64,000 nucleotides of DNA from Dyella sp. A6 (GTDB taxonomy: Bacteria; Pseudomonadota; Gammaproteobacteria; Xanthomonadales; Rhodanobacteraceae), in contig NZ_CP132911.1 in the NCBI RefSeq assembly GCF_036320485.1, positions 2,294,001 through 2,358,000 of the forward strand. Direction: 5' to 3'. The position numbers were made by a program, and so were the translations under genes. The notes under the pieces were generated by a model that was not told the origin of the DNA, made no database searches, and saw nothing but the letters and a program-made list of their open reading frames with translations. Below are positions 37,880-46,138 of this stretch, piece after piece; within the stretch, counting starts at the first letter, position 1; each line of letters opens with the position of its first letter.

Positions 37880-37965
37880 GGATGCGCCCCGTCGGATGGC
37901 AGCGCCCAGCCTCGCGCGAAGCCGCTCACCTCGCAAGTCCGGGCCCTGGACCAAGCGTCTGGAGG

Positions 37966-38841
37966 TCAATAGTCCGGTAGCGGAATGAACTCGTCCTCGT
38001 CGCCAGGCACCTTACCGAAGCGCTGGTGGCGCCAGTCGTCCTTGGCCTGTTCGATCCGCTCGGTCGAACTGGATACGAAGTTCCACCACAGGTGACGTTC
38101 GCCATCCAACGGCGCACCACCGAACAACATCACGCGACTGGATTCGCGTGCGTGCAGCGCCGGTGCCGACGGGCCGGACTGCACTGCCATCTCGCCGGCC
38201 ACCAGTTGGGTGCCGTCCCACTCGACAGCACCCTCCACCACATGCACGCCGCGCTCGGCGTGCTCCAGCGGCAACGCCAGGGTTGCGCCGGCATCGAGCT
38301 GTGCCTCGACGAAGAACATCGGCGCGAACACCTTCACCGGCGAGGTCTCGCCGTAGGCTTGCCCGGCGATCAGCACGAGCCGGGCACCGGGCAGGACGAT
38401 CTTCGGCAGCGCCCCGGCATCATAGTGGTGGAACTCCGGGGCGACTTCCTGATCCGCCTGCGGCAGCGCCACCCACACCTGCACACCATGCATGCGCTGG
38501 CCACTGGATCGCGCCGCCGGCGGGGTACGCTCGGAATGCGTAATACCGCGACCGGCGGTCATCCAGTTCACCGCACCGGGGGTGATGTCGGCCATGCTGC
38601 CGAGGCTGTCGCGGTGGCGGATCGTGCCCTCGAACAGCCAGGTGACGGTAGCCAGCCCGATATGCGGATGAGGCCGGACATCCATACCCTTGCCCGGCGC
38701 CAGATCGACCGGCCCCATGTGGTCGTAGAACACGAACGGACCGACGTGGCGCGCGTCGAGCACGGGCAGCAGCCGACGCACGCTGAAACCGTCGCCCAGA
38801 TCGTGCAGCCGGCCCTTGACCTGTTGCGGTGTTGCCTTCAT
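37966..38841 (-). CDS. Pirin-family bicupin protein
   Basis: A 291-residue pirin. The metal-binding N-terminal cupin has VGPFVFYDHMGP, DVRPHPHIGLATVTWLFEG and RGITHSERTP; the second cupin holds LPLEHAERGVHVVEGAVEWDG. Bacterial pirins can act as quercetinases or as enzyme regulators; which applies is unknown. ATG 38841 has GGGAG eight bases upstream. It lies 31 bp downstream of the flavoenzyme gene on the same strand, so the two are probably co-transcribed. Confidence 0.92.
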   Translation of the reverse strand: MKATPQQVKGRLHDLGDGFSVRRLLPVLDARHVGPFVFYDHMGPVDLAPGKGMDVRPHPHIGLATVTWLFEGTIRHRDSLGSMADITPGAVNWMTAGRGITHSERTPPAARSSGQRMHGVQVWVALPQADQEVAPEFHHYDAGALPKIVLPGARLVLIAGQAYGETSPVKVFAPMFFVEAQLDAGATLALPLEHAERGVHVVEGAVEWDGTQLVAGEMAVQSGPSAPALHARESSRVMLFGGAPLDGERHLWWNFVSSSTERIEQAKDDWRHQRFGKVPGDEDEFIPLPDY

Positions 38842-38872
38842 GCCTTGTCTCCCTGCTGGTCGCCGTTGCTGC

Positions 38873-39934
38873 TCACCAGGCCCGCTGGTACTGCACCGGC
38901 GCCTGGATGGATGCGCCGAGCTCGTGCGCGGCGCGACGCGGAAAGTACGGATCGCGCAGGCTTTCGCGTGCAATCGATATCACGTCGGCGGCACCCTCCG
39001 CGAGAATGGCCTCGGCCTGGGCAGCTTCGGTGATCAGCCCCACCGCACTGGTGGGAATATCCGCCTCGCGACGTATCTGTGCCGCGAACGGCACCTGGTA
39101 ACCCGGCCCCAGCGGAATCTTCACATGCGGTACCAGACCACCGCTGGACACGTCGATCAGGTCCACGCCCAACAGCTTCACCTGCCGCGCCAGCTCGACG
39201 CTTTCCTCGGCATTCCAGCCACCCTCGGCCCAGTCGGTGGCGGAAATGCGCAACCAGACCGGCAGGCCTTCCGGCCACACTTCGCGTATCGCGGCGACCA
39301 CCTCGCGCAGCAGCCGGGTTCGGTTGTCGAAACTGCCGCCGTAATTGTCGGTGCGATGGTTGCTCAGCGGCGACAGGAACTGGTGCAACAGGTAGCCATG
39401 GGCGCCGTGCACCTCGACCAGCTTGAAGCCGGCGTCCAGCGCGCGCTGTGCCGCCGCGCGGAAATCGGCAATGACCTTGCGCAGGCCGGCTTCGTCCAGG
39501 GCCTGCGGCACATGCCAGCCGTCGTCGAACGGAAGGGCTGACGGTCCCACCGTGGCCCACGCACCCTCCACTGCCGTCAGCGGGCCACCGCCACGCCAGG
39601 GCTGATGCACGCTGGCCTTGCGCCCGGCATGCGCCAACTGCACGCCAGGCACGGCGCCCTGCGCCTCGATGAACGCCGTGATCGGCTGCCAGGCAGCCAC
39701 CTGCGCATCGTTCCAGATACCGGTGTCCTGTGCCGAAATGCGCCCCTCCGGCGATACCGCCGTAGCCTCGGCCAGCACGGCGCCCGCACCGCCGGTCGCC
39801 CGACTCCCCAGATGCACCAGATGCCAGTGGTCGGGCAGACCGTCGACGGCGGAATACTGGCACATCGGTGCCACCGCGATGCGGTTGCGCAGAGTCAGGT
39901 CGCGTTGCGTGAAGGGTTCAAAAAGCCGAGCCAT
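38873..39934 (-). CDS. Old-yellow-enzyme-family NADPH:flavin oxidoreductase (YqjM/XenA type)
   Basis: A 353-residue TIM-barrel flavoprotein. FMN contacts include NRIAVAPMCQYSAVDG, with the redox-tuning cysteine typical of the YqjM/XenA class, then VQLAHAGRKAS, EVHGAHGYLLHQFLSPLSNHRTD (substrate His-x2-His) and NYGGSFDNRTRLL. It reduces activated alkenes, nitro compounds and quinone-like electrophiles. It is upstream of the pirin gene with a 31 bp gap, suggesting a shared stress or detoxification operon. Confidence 0.93.
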   Translation of the reverse strand: MARLFEPFTQRDLTLRNRIAVAPMCQYSAVDGLPDHWHLVHLGSRATGGAGAVLAEATAVSPEGRISAQDTGIWNDAQVAAWQPITAFIEAQGAVPGVQLAHAGRKASVHQPWRGGGPLTAVEGAWATVGPSALPFDDGWHVPQALDEAGLRKVIADFRAAAQRALDAGFKLVEVHGAHGYLLHQFLSPLSNHRTDNYGGSFDNRTRLLREVVAAIREVWPEGLPVWLRISATDWAEGGWNAEESVELARQVKLLGVDLIDVSSGGLVPHVKIPLGPGYQVPFAAQIRREADIPTSAVGLITEAAQAEAILAEGAADVISIARESLRDPYFPRRAAHELGASIQAPVQYQRAW

Positions 39935-39991
39935 GGAAACGCCTTGTGCCTACGGGGGGAGTAAGGCACATGCTTGCACATCACGCCGACT

Positions 39992-40912
39992 TCAAGTGCC
40001 CGGTACCAGGAACGCTGCGTTCCGCGCATCGATCCAGCCTGCCATGCGCGACGCAATCGCATCCGGCTGCTTCATCCACGCGAAATGATCCGCAGGCCGG
40101 CCTTCGAGTTCGTCCGGCATGATCACGTCGGTCTGCTGGAGCGCCCGCGGCATCTTGCCCAGCAGCCAGCCCAGCGATGCGGCCGGCCCCAGCCAATCGT
40201 CGCGAAGACGCAGTGCCAGCACCGGTTGTCGCAACAAGGCCAGGCGCTGTTCCAGATCCACGCCCAGGCCCTTGGCCGCATAACGCCCGCCGCGCCCGCC
40301 GCGCCCGCTGCGCGACCAGTCGGCAATCACGCCGCGCGCCTCGTTGCCGCCAAAACCGATGCGGCGCCCCGGCAGGTGACCCAGCGTGTTTGCCAGCAGC
40401 GGTGCCAGCAGGTACGCCGCGCCAATGGCATAGCGACGCCGGAAGCGACGCCAGTACGGTGCGCCACTGGCGACCAAGGCGATACCGGAGAATGCGTCCG
40501 GATGCAGCGCGGCATACAGGCAGGCCAGTTGCCCGCCCAGGCTGTGGCCGCCGAGGGTGCAGGTGGCCTGTGGCCAGCGCTCGCGCATCGCCTGCACCCC
40601 CGCGGGAAGGTCGGCCGCGAGCAGTTCCCGATAGCCCCAGTCCACGTGCCGTCCGGCACGACGGTCGCTCGAGCCGATGCCACGCCATTCATGCAGCGCC
40701 ACAGCCACGCCTTGCCCGGCCATGGCCATCGCCAGCGGCAGGTAATGCTTCGCCGGGACACCCATCGCCGGAAGCCAGTACAAGACTTGGCGCGGCGATG
40801 GTTCCGCTGTCAGTAACAGCAGTTCGGAACGCGTACCGTCGGCGGCGGTGACCGACAGGATTTCGGGCCCGATCGAGTGATGGTCGGCAACGAGCGAAGT
40901 GGCTGAAGTCAT
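39992..40912 (-). CDS. Alpha/beta-fold hydrolase
   Basis: A 306-residue alpha/beta hydrolase. The nucleophile elbow is GGHSLGGQLACLYA, the oxyanion region is WLPAMGVPAKHY, and the terminal histidine fits RPADHFAWMK. It resembles serine aminopeptidase S33/monoacylglycerol lipase-like enzymes with a cap domain rich in Arg/Gly (SRSGRGGRGGRYA). Substrate unknown. Its stop is 57 bp before the start of the flavoenzyme gene on the same strand, so a three-gene operon is possible. Confidence 0.8.
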   Translation of the reverse strand: MTSATSLVADHHSIGPEILSVTAADGTRSELLLLTAEPSPRQVLYWLPAMGVPAKHYLPLAMAMAGQGVAVALHEWRGIGSSDRRAGRHVDWGYRELLAADLPAGVQAMRERWPQATCTLGGHSLGGQLACLYAALHPDAFSGIALVASGAPYWRRFRRRYAIGAAYLLAPLLANTLGHLPGRRIGFGGNEARGVIADWSRSGRGGRGGRYAAKGLGVDLEQRLALLRQPVLALRLRDDWLGPAASLGWLLGKMPRALQQTDVIMPDELEGRPADHFAWMKQPDAIASRMAGWIDARNAAFLVPGT

Positions 40913-40968
40913 CCTGTCAGGCTAGCGATTCGGCGTTACTGCACAAGCCCCGTAAAACGGGCTCCATG

Positions 40969-40994
40969 AAAAAGGCCGGCTTGCGCCGGCCTTT
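40969..40994 (-). terminator. Terminator of the first cold-shock gene
   Basis: On the minus strand AAAGGCCGGC-GCAA-GCCGGCCTTT followed by TT, 23 bp past the csp stop. Confidence 0.85.
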
Positions 40995-41016
40995 CTGTTG
41001 CACGCTCGGCCCGAAC

Positions 41017-41226
41017 TTACTCGGGCGAAACCTCATCCGCCTGCAGGCCCTTTTGGCCCTGCACGACATTGAAGCTCACCTTCTGGCCTTCCTTCAGACT
41101 CTTGAAACCCGAGCCGGTGATGGCGCGGAAATGAACGAAGACGTCGGGGCCATTCTCGCGACTGATGAAGCCGAAGCCCTTGGCGTCGTTGAACCACTTG
41201 ACGGTGCCAACCTCACGATCCGACAT
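41017..41226 (-). CDS. cspA: Cold-shock protein, copy 1
   Basis: A 69-residue single cold-shock domain. RNP1 is KGFGFI and RNP2 is VFVHF; it starts [19 protein letters not shown]. It binds single-stranded RNA/DNA and relieves secondary structure at low temperature or during growth. It is about 87 percent identical by eye to the neighbouring copy at 41511. The long upstream leader and its own terminator indicate a monocistronic unit. Confidence 0.95.
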   Translation of the reverse strand: MSDREVGTVKWFNDAKGFGFISRENGPDVFVHFRAITGSGFKSLKEGQKVSFNVVQGQKGLQADEVSPE

Positions 41227-41358
41227 GACTCACTCCGATCCTTGACATTTGAAACTGAGACCAGCCGACCACGAAGGCCGACGCCTTACTGGGCATGCTG
41301 AGGATCGAGTGGAGCGACACGGATTCCTGAGACCGCGCCAGGACACGCACGTGACCGA

Positions 41359-41382
41359 GCAAACACAGTGTGTCCAAGCATA
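41359..41382 (-). promoter_or_regulatory. Promoter/leader motif of cold-shock copy 1
   Basis: On the minus strand TATGCTT (a -10-like element), 7 bases, then CTGTGTTTGC, 133 bases upstream of the ATG. The same pair occurs upstream of copy 2. This implies a 5' untranslated leader of roughly 130-150 nt, as in E. coli cspA. Confidence 0.5.
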
Positions 41383-41455
41383 ACGGATTTTTTAAATGCA
41401 AGTGCTGGAAGGCCGCGTCTTTTCGAATCGAAAATCAACCCGTTGTTTCCAAATG

Positions 41456-41486
41456 AAAAAAGCCGAGCGAAAACGCCCGGCTTTTT
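41456..41486 (-). terminator. Terminator of the second cold-shock gene
   Basis: On the minus strand AAAAAGCCGGGCG-TTTT-CGCTCGGCTTTTT, with one mismatch in the stem, 25 bp past the stop. Confidence 0.88.
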
Positions 41487-41510
41487 CCTAATCCGATGCC
41501 GAAAAGGCAA

Positions 41511-41720
41511 TCAGGCGGCGGACACCTCGTCAGCCTGCAGGCCCTTCTGGCCCTGCACGACCTTGAAGCTGACCTGCTGGCCTTCCTGCAGGCTCTTGAA
41601 GCCATTGCCGGTGATCGCGCGGAAATGCACGAAAACGTCCGGGCCATTGTCACGGCTGATGAAGCCGAAACCCTTGGCATCGTTGAACCACTTGACGGTA
41701 CCGATCTGACGATCAGACAT
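41511..41720 (-). CDS. cspA: Cold-shock protein, copy 2
   Basis: A 69-residue cold-shock domain with the same RNP1 KGFGFI and RNP2 VFVHF motifs as the copy downstream. Differences are conservative (E to Q, N to D, S to N) and the C-terminus is VSAA instead of VSPE. ATG 41720 is the family start; four extra codons to 41732 are not used. The tandem pair with matching leaders suggests a local duplication followed by retention. Confidence 0.95.
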   Translation of the reverse strand: MSDRQIGTVKWFNDAKGFGFISRDNGPDVFVHFRAITGNGFKSLQEGQQVSFKVVQGQKGLQADEVSAA

Positions 41721-42052
41721 AAAACACTCCACTAGGTATCAAAGGATAGACTCGGCGGCCGCACTTCGCGACGCCGGCTTACTGGTGTGCAAGGAACCCT
41801 AGGGGGTGAGCGATGAGACGGTTCTTGATCGGCAGCATCGGGTCACATGACTCTGGTGACCCCGGCAAACACAGCGCGGTAAGCATAGCCGGAGTTGCGT
41901 CGCGGCGCGACTATCCCTCCCGCGGCATCCGCAGGCGGTTCAGCCACCGGCTACATATGTATGGCACACAATGACGTGCGGCGGATCAGCGTCGCCCGCG
42001 ATAAAGTGACGCCGCGTCCCCGCCCCTCCCCCGTACCCAAGGAAACGACCGC
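41721..42052. promoter_or_regulatory. Intergenic region with cold-shock copy 2 leader
   Basis: No gene in 332 bp. The motif pair TATGCTT, 6 bases, CTGTGTTTGC lies at 41865-41887 on the minus strand, 145 bases before the copy 2 ATG, matching copy 1. The rest, nearer 42052, would hold the promoter of the small lipoprotein gene; ACAAGGAAACG-type purine-rich sequence precedes its ATG. Confidence 0.5.
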
Positions 42053-42439
42053 ATGGACAACGCGCTGCCACGACGGATCGCCGCAGGCGGTCTGATCTGC
42101 GTGCTGCTGGCCGCCTGCAGTTCGCAGCCGGTCCGGCACACACCACCGGTCAATCCGGGCACGTCGGGGCCGGGCTACGCACCGGTCACCGGCGTCCCCG
42201 CCTGCGACGCCTATCTGGCCAGCTACCTCGCCTGTCATCGTGCCGCCGGCATCTATCCATCCGGCCAGACGCAGAGCCACTACTTGGCGATGCGCCGGAT
42301 TCTGCTGCACGAGGCGCAGAATCCCGCCACCCGCCCCTACCTGGACGGCCGCTGCGCCTCGCTGAGCAACAACCTCCGCAGTGCGCTGCATGGCCTGAAT
42401 TGTTCCGGCCCCGCACCCCGCACCGCCGACGCACCCTGA
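42053..42439 (+). CDS. Small lipoprotein of unknown function
   Basis: A 128-residue protein with signal peptide and lipobox LLAACSS (cysteine about residue 22), then a Pro-rich linker (HTPPVNPGTSGPGYAP). A helical domain follows with four cysteines in CDAYLASYLACHRAAG, GRCASL and LNCSG, likely two disulfides in the periplasm. The paired C-x9-C helix pattern resembles small periplasmic helical-hairpin proteins, but I do not recognise the family. It is convergent with the ycaQ-like gene. Confidence 0.6.
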   Translation: MDNALPRRIAAGGLICVLLAACSSQPVRHTPPVNPGTSGPGYAPVTGVPACDAYLASYLACHRAAGIYPSGQTQSHYLAMRRILLHEAQNPATRPYLDGRCASLSNNLRSALHGLNCSGPAPRTADAP

Positions 42440-42460
42440 ATCCAGCACCGGGCGTCGCCG

Positions 42461-43753
42461 TCACCCCGCTTCTGCCTGCCGTTCGCGCACGGACCTGCGC
42501 AAGGCTCCGGCCAACGCCGATGGCTGGCACCACCCCAACCGGACCTGCGGCGTTCCATGCCAGCGCGCCGTCGAAACCAGTGCGGCAGCCAGGTCCTGAA
42601 GCAATCGTGGCGACACCTCCACCCCCTGTTCCAGGAACAGCGCCTTCACCTCGAAAACGCCATCGGCTCGATGCGCCTTGGCGTCCAGCCGTCCGACCAG
42701 CCGACCGCGTTGCAGGATCGGCAGCACGTAGTAACCGTAGCAACGCTTCGCCGCAGGCAGGTAACACTCGATGCGGTAGTCGAAATCGAACATGCCAAGC
42801 AAACGGGCACGGTCCCAGACCAGCGGATCGAACGGCGAGAGCAGCGCCGTATGGGTCGCACGCAGCCGCCCGCCTCGCGCACGCTCCAGCAGGTCGGCAT
42901 GATCGCGATGCGCATAGGCCGGCTCGCTCCAGCCCGCGACCGCCAGTTCCACCAGTTCACCGGACAGCAGCAGCGGCAGCAGTTCCTGCCTGTCGACCGC
43001 CGGCTTCAAGCGGTAGTAGTCGGCAATCCAGCGTGCGCTCGTCACCCCCAGCGCCCGGACCGTGTCGACAATAAAGCGCTGGCGCAACTGCTCACTGGAC
43101 ATACCGGTCATGGCCGGATCGATGGGCGGCCGCAGACGGGCCAGCACCCGGTCGGCCAGATCGTAGACCCGCTGGAAACGCTCGCGCCGCGCCACCATCA
43201 GCTCGCCCTCGGCGAACCACGCTTCCAGCCAGCGTTTTTCGGGCTTCCATTCCCACCAGCCTGATTTGCCGCGATCGGCACGCTCGAAATCGGCAGCGCG
43301 CACCGGTCCACCGGCCCGAACCCGCTCCAGCAGCGCATCCATGCCTGCCGCCTGTTCGCGCCGCATGCGCTGTGCATGGCGATAGGCCCAATGCCCGGCC
43401 CGCTGGTCGCGCCATGCCCGGTGCAGCGGAACGTCGGCTGCCGGCACGAAACAGGCCTCGTGCACCCAGCATTCGGCCAGCCAGCCATCGGCCAGCGCCT
43501 GCTCCAGCCATTCGGCCGGGTACGACCCAAGCCGTGCATGCAGCACCAGATAGGGGCTGCGGGCCACCACGTGGATGCTGTCGATCTGCAACAGGCGCAT
43601 CTGCGCGATGGCATTCACCATGTCCTCGCGCCGCGCGCGACGGCGCGGTGCGTGAAGCAGCCCCTGTGCCGCCAGCTGCACGAGCCTGGCCTGGGCTACG
43701 GTCAATGACGGTGCGACAACTGAAGATTTGCCCAACGCATGCACCGCCTTCAC
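42461..43753 (-). CDS. ycaQ: YcaQ-like winged-helix DNA glycosylase (interstrand-crosslink repair)
   Basis: A 430-residue protein of the HTH_42/AlkZ-YcaQ family. The catalytic Q-Phi-D motif is visible in RLLQIDSIHVVARSPYLVLHARLG near residue 60. Three winged-helix units follow, with conserved blocks HEACFVP and LLSPFDPLVWDRARLLGMFDFDYRIECY and KRCYGYYVLPIL. Known relatives unhook nitrogen-mustard-type crosslinks. The start is uncertain: GTG 43753 is chosen because ATG 43855 would leave only 25 bp to the divergent EF-hand gene and lacks a ribosome site. Confidence 0.85.
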   Translation of the reverse strand: MKAVHALGKSSVVAPSLTVAQARLVQLAAQGLLHAPRRRARREDMVNAIAQMRLLQIDSIHVVARSPYLVLHARLGSYPAEWLEQALADGWLAECWVHEACFVPAADVPLHRAWRDQRAGHWAYRHAQRMRREQAAGMDALLERVRAGGPVRAADFERADRGKSGWWEWKPEKRWLEAWFAEGELMVARRERFQRVYDLADRVLARLRPPIDPAMTGMSSEQLRQRFIVDTVRALGVTSARWIADYYRLKPAVDRQELLPLLLSGELVELAVAGWSEPAYAHRDHADLLERARGGRLRATHTALLSPFDPLVWDRARLLGMFDFDYRIECYLPAAKRCYGYYVLPILQRGRLVGRLDAKAHRADGVFEVKALFLEQGVEVSPRLLQDLAAALVSTARWHGTPQVRLGWCQPSALAGALRRSVRERQAEAG

Positions 43754-43880
43754 GAAACTACTGCCGGCATTTTGAGTCCTTGTCGACGGAACGCTTGCTA
43801 GCGTACCCGGTGAGCATGGAGACCTTAGCAACGGCCATCCGACGTGCGCCGTCATCCATCTTCATTAAGGAGTAACGACG

Positions 43881-44216
43881 ATGAATTTCCGTTCACTACT
43901 TGTCCTTCCACTGGCCGGCGGCCTGCTGCTGGCCGGCCAGGTGCTGGCGCAGGGCCAGCCGGCCATTAGCGACACCAGCAGCACCACGTTCAACACCCCG
44001 CAGGGCCAGGTGACGATCGACTCGAAGCCGGCTGCGGCTCCTGCCGTCGGCAGCGCGCCGGACTTCGCGGCGCTCTCCGGCGGCAAGAAATGGATCACCC
44101 GGGCCCAAGCCGCATCGTATCCGCCGCTGGCCAACGACTTCGGGTTCGCCGACAGCAACCACGACGGCCATATCAGCAAGGCCGAGTACGCGCGCTGGGT
44201 GAAACAACTGAACTGA
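43881..44216 (+). CDS. Exported EF-hand protein
   Basis: A 111-residue protein with a signal peptide (LLVLPLAGGLLLAGQVLAQG) and one canonical EF-hand loop near the C-terminus, DSNHDGHISKAEY (Ca2+ ligands D, N, D, H, E). A degenerate partner hand may lie around KWITRAQAASYPPL. The AAGGAG ribosome site is strong. Periplasmic calcium binding is likely; the partner is unknown. A terminator follows. Confidence 0.8.
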   Translation: MNFRSLLVLPLAGGLLLAGQVLAQGQPAISDTSSTTFNTPQGQVTIDSKPAAAPAVGSAPDFAALSGGKKWITRAQAASYPPLANDFGFADSNHDGHISKAEYARWVKQLN

Positions 44217-44253
44217 AAGCGCAGGTCATCAACCGGCCAGACTCTCCGGCAGG

Positions 44254-44285
44254 CGCCGGTCACGCCATGTGACCGGCGTTTTTTT
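44254..44285 (+). terminator. Terminator of the EF-hand gene
   Basis: CGCCGGTCAC-GCCAT-GTGACCGGCG followed by seven T residues, 37 bp past the stop. Confidence 0.93.
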
Positions 44286-44352
44286 ACCTGTCGCGGACGC
44301 CGGCTACACTGGGCCATGCCCGCGCCAGGAACGGCGCCCTGCGGAGCCCTTC

Positions 44353-45444
44353 ATGAAGAAACAGCCGACTGCCGTCGCTGCCGCCCTGGTCGCCAGCCTG
44401 CTGAGTCTGCCCGGCCATGCGCAGAACCCCGATCCGATGGATATCCGCGCCTGCACGGCCATCGAGAACGATGCGCAACGCCTTGCCTGCTACGACAAGG
44501 CCACCGGCCGCGACCAGTTGCCGGCCGCCCGGAAGCGACAGTCCGGCCCGGTGCCACAGTTGCCGCCGGACGACCATGTGTTCGTCCACGATATTCCGCT
44601 GGCCGGCCGATCCGGCAGACCCGGCAAACCGATGTCGCTGCTCGACAGCCGCTGGGAATTGTCGCGCGGGAGCAAGCTCGGCACCTTCAACATCCGTGGC
44701 TACCGGCCGGTGTACGTACTGCCGATCTTCGTCACCAGCAACCAGAACAATCGCCCGACCAGCCCCAACCCGAACAACACGGTGCGTACGGCGCAGCAGT
44801 TGCAGAACATCGAAATGAAATTCCAGCTCAGCCTGAAGACCAAGATCTGGCAGGGCGTGTTCGGCGACAAGGGCGACCTATGGGTGGGCTATACACAGTC
44901 ATCGCGCTGGCAGGCCTACAACGCCAGGATCTCGCGCCCGTTCCGCGAAACCGACTATCAGCCCGAAGCGATCCTGGTGTTCGGCACGCACTATCACCTG
45001 CTGGGCTGGGAAGGCCGGATGTTCGGTATTGGCCTGAACCACCAGTCCAATGGGCGCGCCGACCCGCTGTCGCGCAGCTGGAATCGCGTGATCGCCGACT
45101 TCGGCTTCGAACGCGACGGCTGGACGCTGATGATCCGTCCCTGGTGGCGTATTCCCGAGGCACGCAAGGACGACAACAACCCCGACATCAGCAACTACGT
45201 GGGCCGCGCCGACATGCAACTGGTGCATGAATGGCACGGCCAGGAATTCGGCCTGATGGTGCGCCACTCGCTGCGTGGGGGTAGCCGCAGCCATGGCGCC
45301 GCCCGGTTTACCTGGAGCTTTCCGCTGGCCGGCAACGTGCGCGGCTACATGCAGGTATTCAAGGGCTACGGCGAGAGCCTGATCGACTACAACCACAACG
45401 CCACCTATCTGGGCCTGGGCATCTCGCTGCTCGACTGGTACTGA
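44353..45444 (+). CDS. pldA: Outer-membrane phospholipase A1
   Basis: A 363-residue OMPLA. A signal peptide (AAALVASLLSLPGHAQ) precedes a linker with CTAIENDAQRLACYDKA and a 12-strand barrel. The catalytic motif is GLNHQSNGRADPLSRSWNR, giving H230 and S232 with the following N as in E. coli PldA. It hydrolyses phospholipids that flip into the outer leaflet when the membrane is damaged, using Ca2+ at a dimer interface. The N-terminal extension compared with E. coli is normal for Xanthomonadales. Start ATG 44353 has GGAG eight bases upstream. Confidence 0.93.
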   Translation: MKKQPTAVAAALVASLLSLPGHAQNPDPMDIRACTAIENDAQRLACYDKATGRDQLPAARKRQSGPVPQLPPDDHVFVHDIPLAGRSGRPGKPMSLLDSRWELSRGSKLGTFNIRGYRPVYVLPIFVTSNQNNRPTSPNPNNTVRTAQQLQNIEMKFQLSLKTKIWQGVFGDKGDLWVGYTQSSRWQAYNARISRPFRETDYQPEAILVFGTHYHLLGWEGRMFGIGLNHQSNGRADPLSRSWNRVIADFGFERDGWTLMIRPWWRIPEARKDDNNPDISNYVGRADMQLVHEWHGQEFGLMVRHSLRGGSRSHGAARFTWSFPLAGNVRGYMQVFKGYGESLIDYNHNATYLGLGISLLDWY

Positions 45445-45465
45445 ACGATCGATCGCCGGAAACGA

Positions 45466-45493
45466 CGAAGGCCCGGGGTATCCCGGGCCTTCG
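45466..45493. terminator. Bidirectional terminator between pldA and FKBP gene
   Basis: CGAAGGCCCGGG-GTAT-CCCGGGCCTTCG, a perfect 12-bp stem between convergent genes. Confidence 0.83.
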
Positions 45494-45517
45494 CGCATGC
45501 AACCGAAGTGGCAATGC

Positions 45518-46000
45518 TCAGTGCTGGTGGCCGCCGGCACCGTGCACGTGGCCGTGGGACAGTTCCTCTTCGGTGGCCTCGCGCACTTCGACCACCTCGA
45601 TGGCGAAGTGCAGCGTCTTGCCGGCCAGCGGATGGTTGCCGTCGATGTGCACGGTCTCGTCCTCGACCTTGGTCACGGTGACGTTGAAGACGCCCTGCGG
45701 CCCCTGGCCCTGGAACTGCATGCCCGGCTGGATGTTGTCCACGCCCTGGAAAGCGCTGCGCGGCACGGCCTGGATCAGCTCCGGCTGGTGCTCGCCATAG
45801 CCTTCGGCGGGCGCCACATCGACATTGAACTTGTCGCCGACCTGGTGGCCTTCCATCGCCTTTTCCAGGCCCGGCACGATCTGCCCCTGGCCATGCATGT
45901 AGGGCAGCGGCTCGCGCCCGGCGGAGCTGTCGACGACCTGGCCGGCATCGTCGGTCAAGGTGTAATGGAAGGAGGCGACGGTGCGCGGTGCGATCTGCAT
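45518..46000 (-). CDS. slyD: FKBP-type peptidyl-prolyl isomerase, SlyD-like
   Basis: A 160-residue FKBP with an insert-in-flap domain. The FK domain has LPYMHGQGQIVPGLEKAMEGHQVGDKFNV and the IF-domain segment AEGYGEHQPELIQAVPRSAF. The short tail (HGHVHGAGGHQH) is His-rich and could bind nickel or other metals, as in SlyD, though shorter. It catalyses proline isomerisation and chaperones folding. ATG 46000 starts MQIAPRTVASFHYTL; the longer frame upstream overlaps the MATE gene region and is non-coding. Confidence 0.93.
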   Translation of the reverse strand: MQIAPRTVASFHYTLTDDAGQVVDSSAGREPLPYMHGQGQIVPGLEKAMEGHQVGDKFNVDVAPAEGYGEHQPELIQAVPRSAFQGVDNIQPGMQFQGQGPQGVFNVTVTKVEDETVHIDGNHPLAGKTLHFAIEVVEVREATEEELSHGHVHGAGGHQH

Positions 46001-46138
46001 CGTGGGAAATTCCGGTAACGTGTGAATGGACCGGTTCTGCGCCGGTACGAACGAACAGCCTAACAGATCGGCGCCACGCCTTCCCGGAGCAGCCGCGCCG
46101 CCAAGCCAGAATGCACCACCCACCGGAACCCCGAAGAC

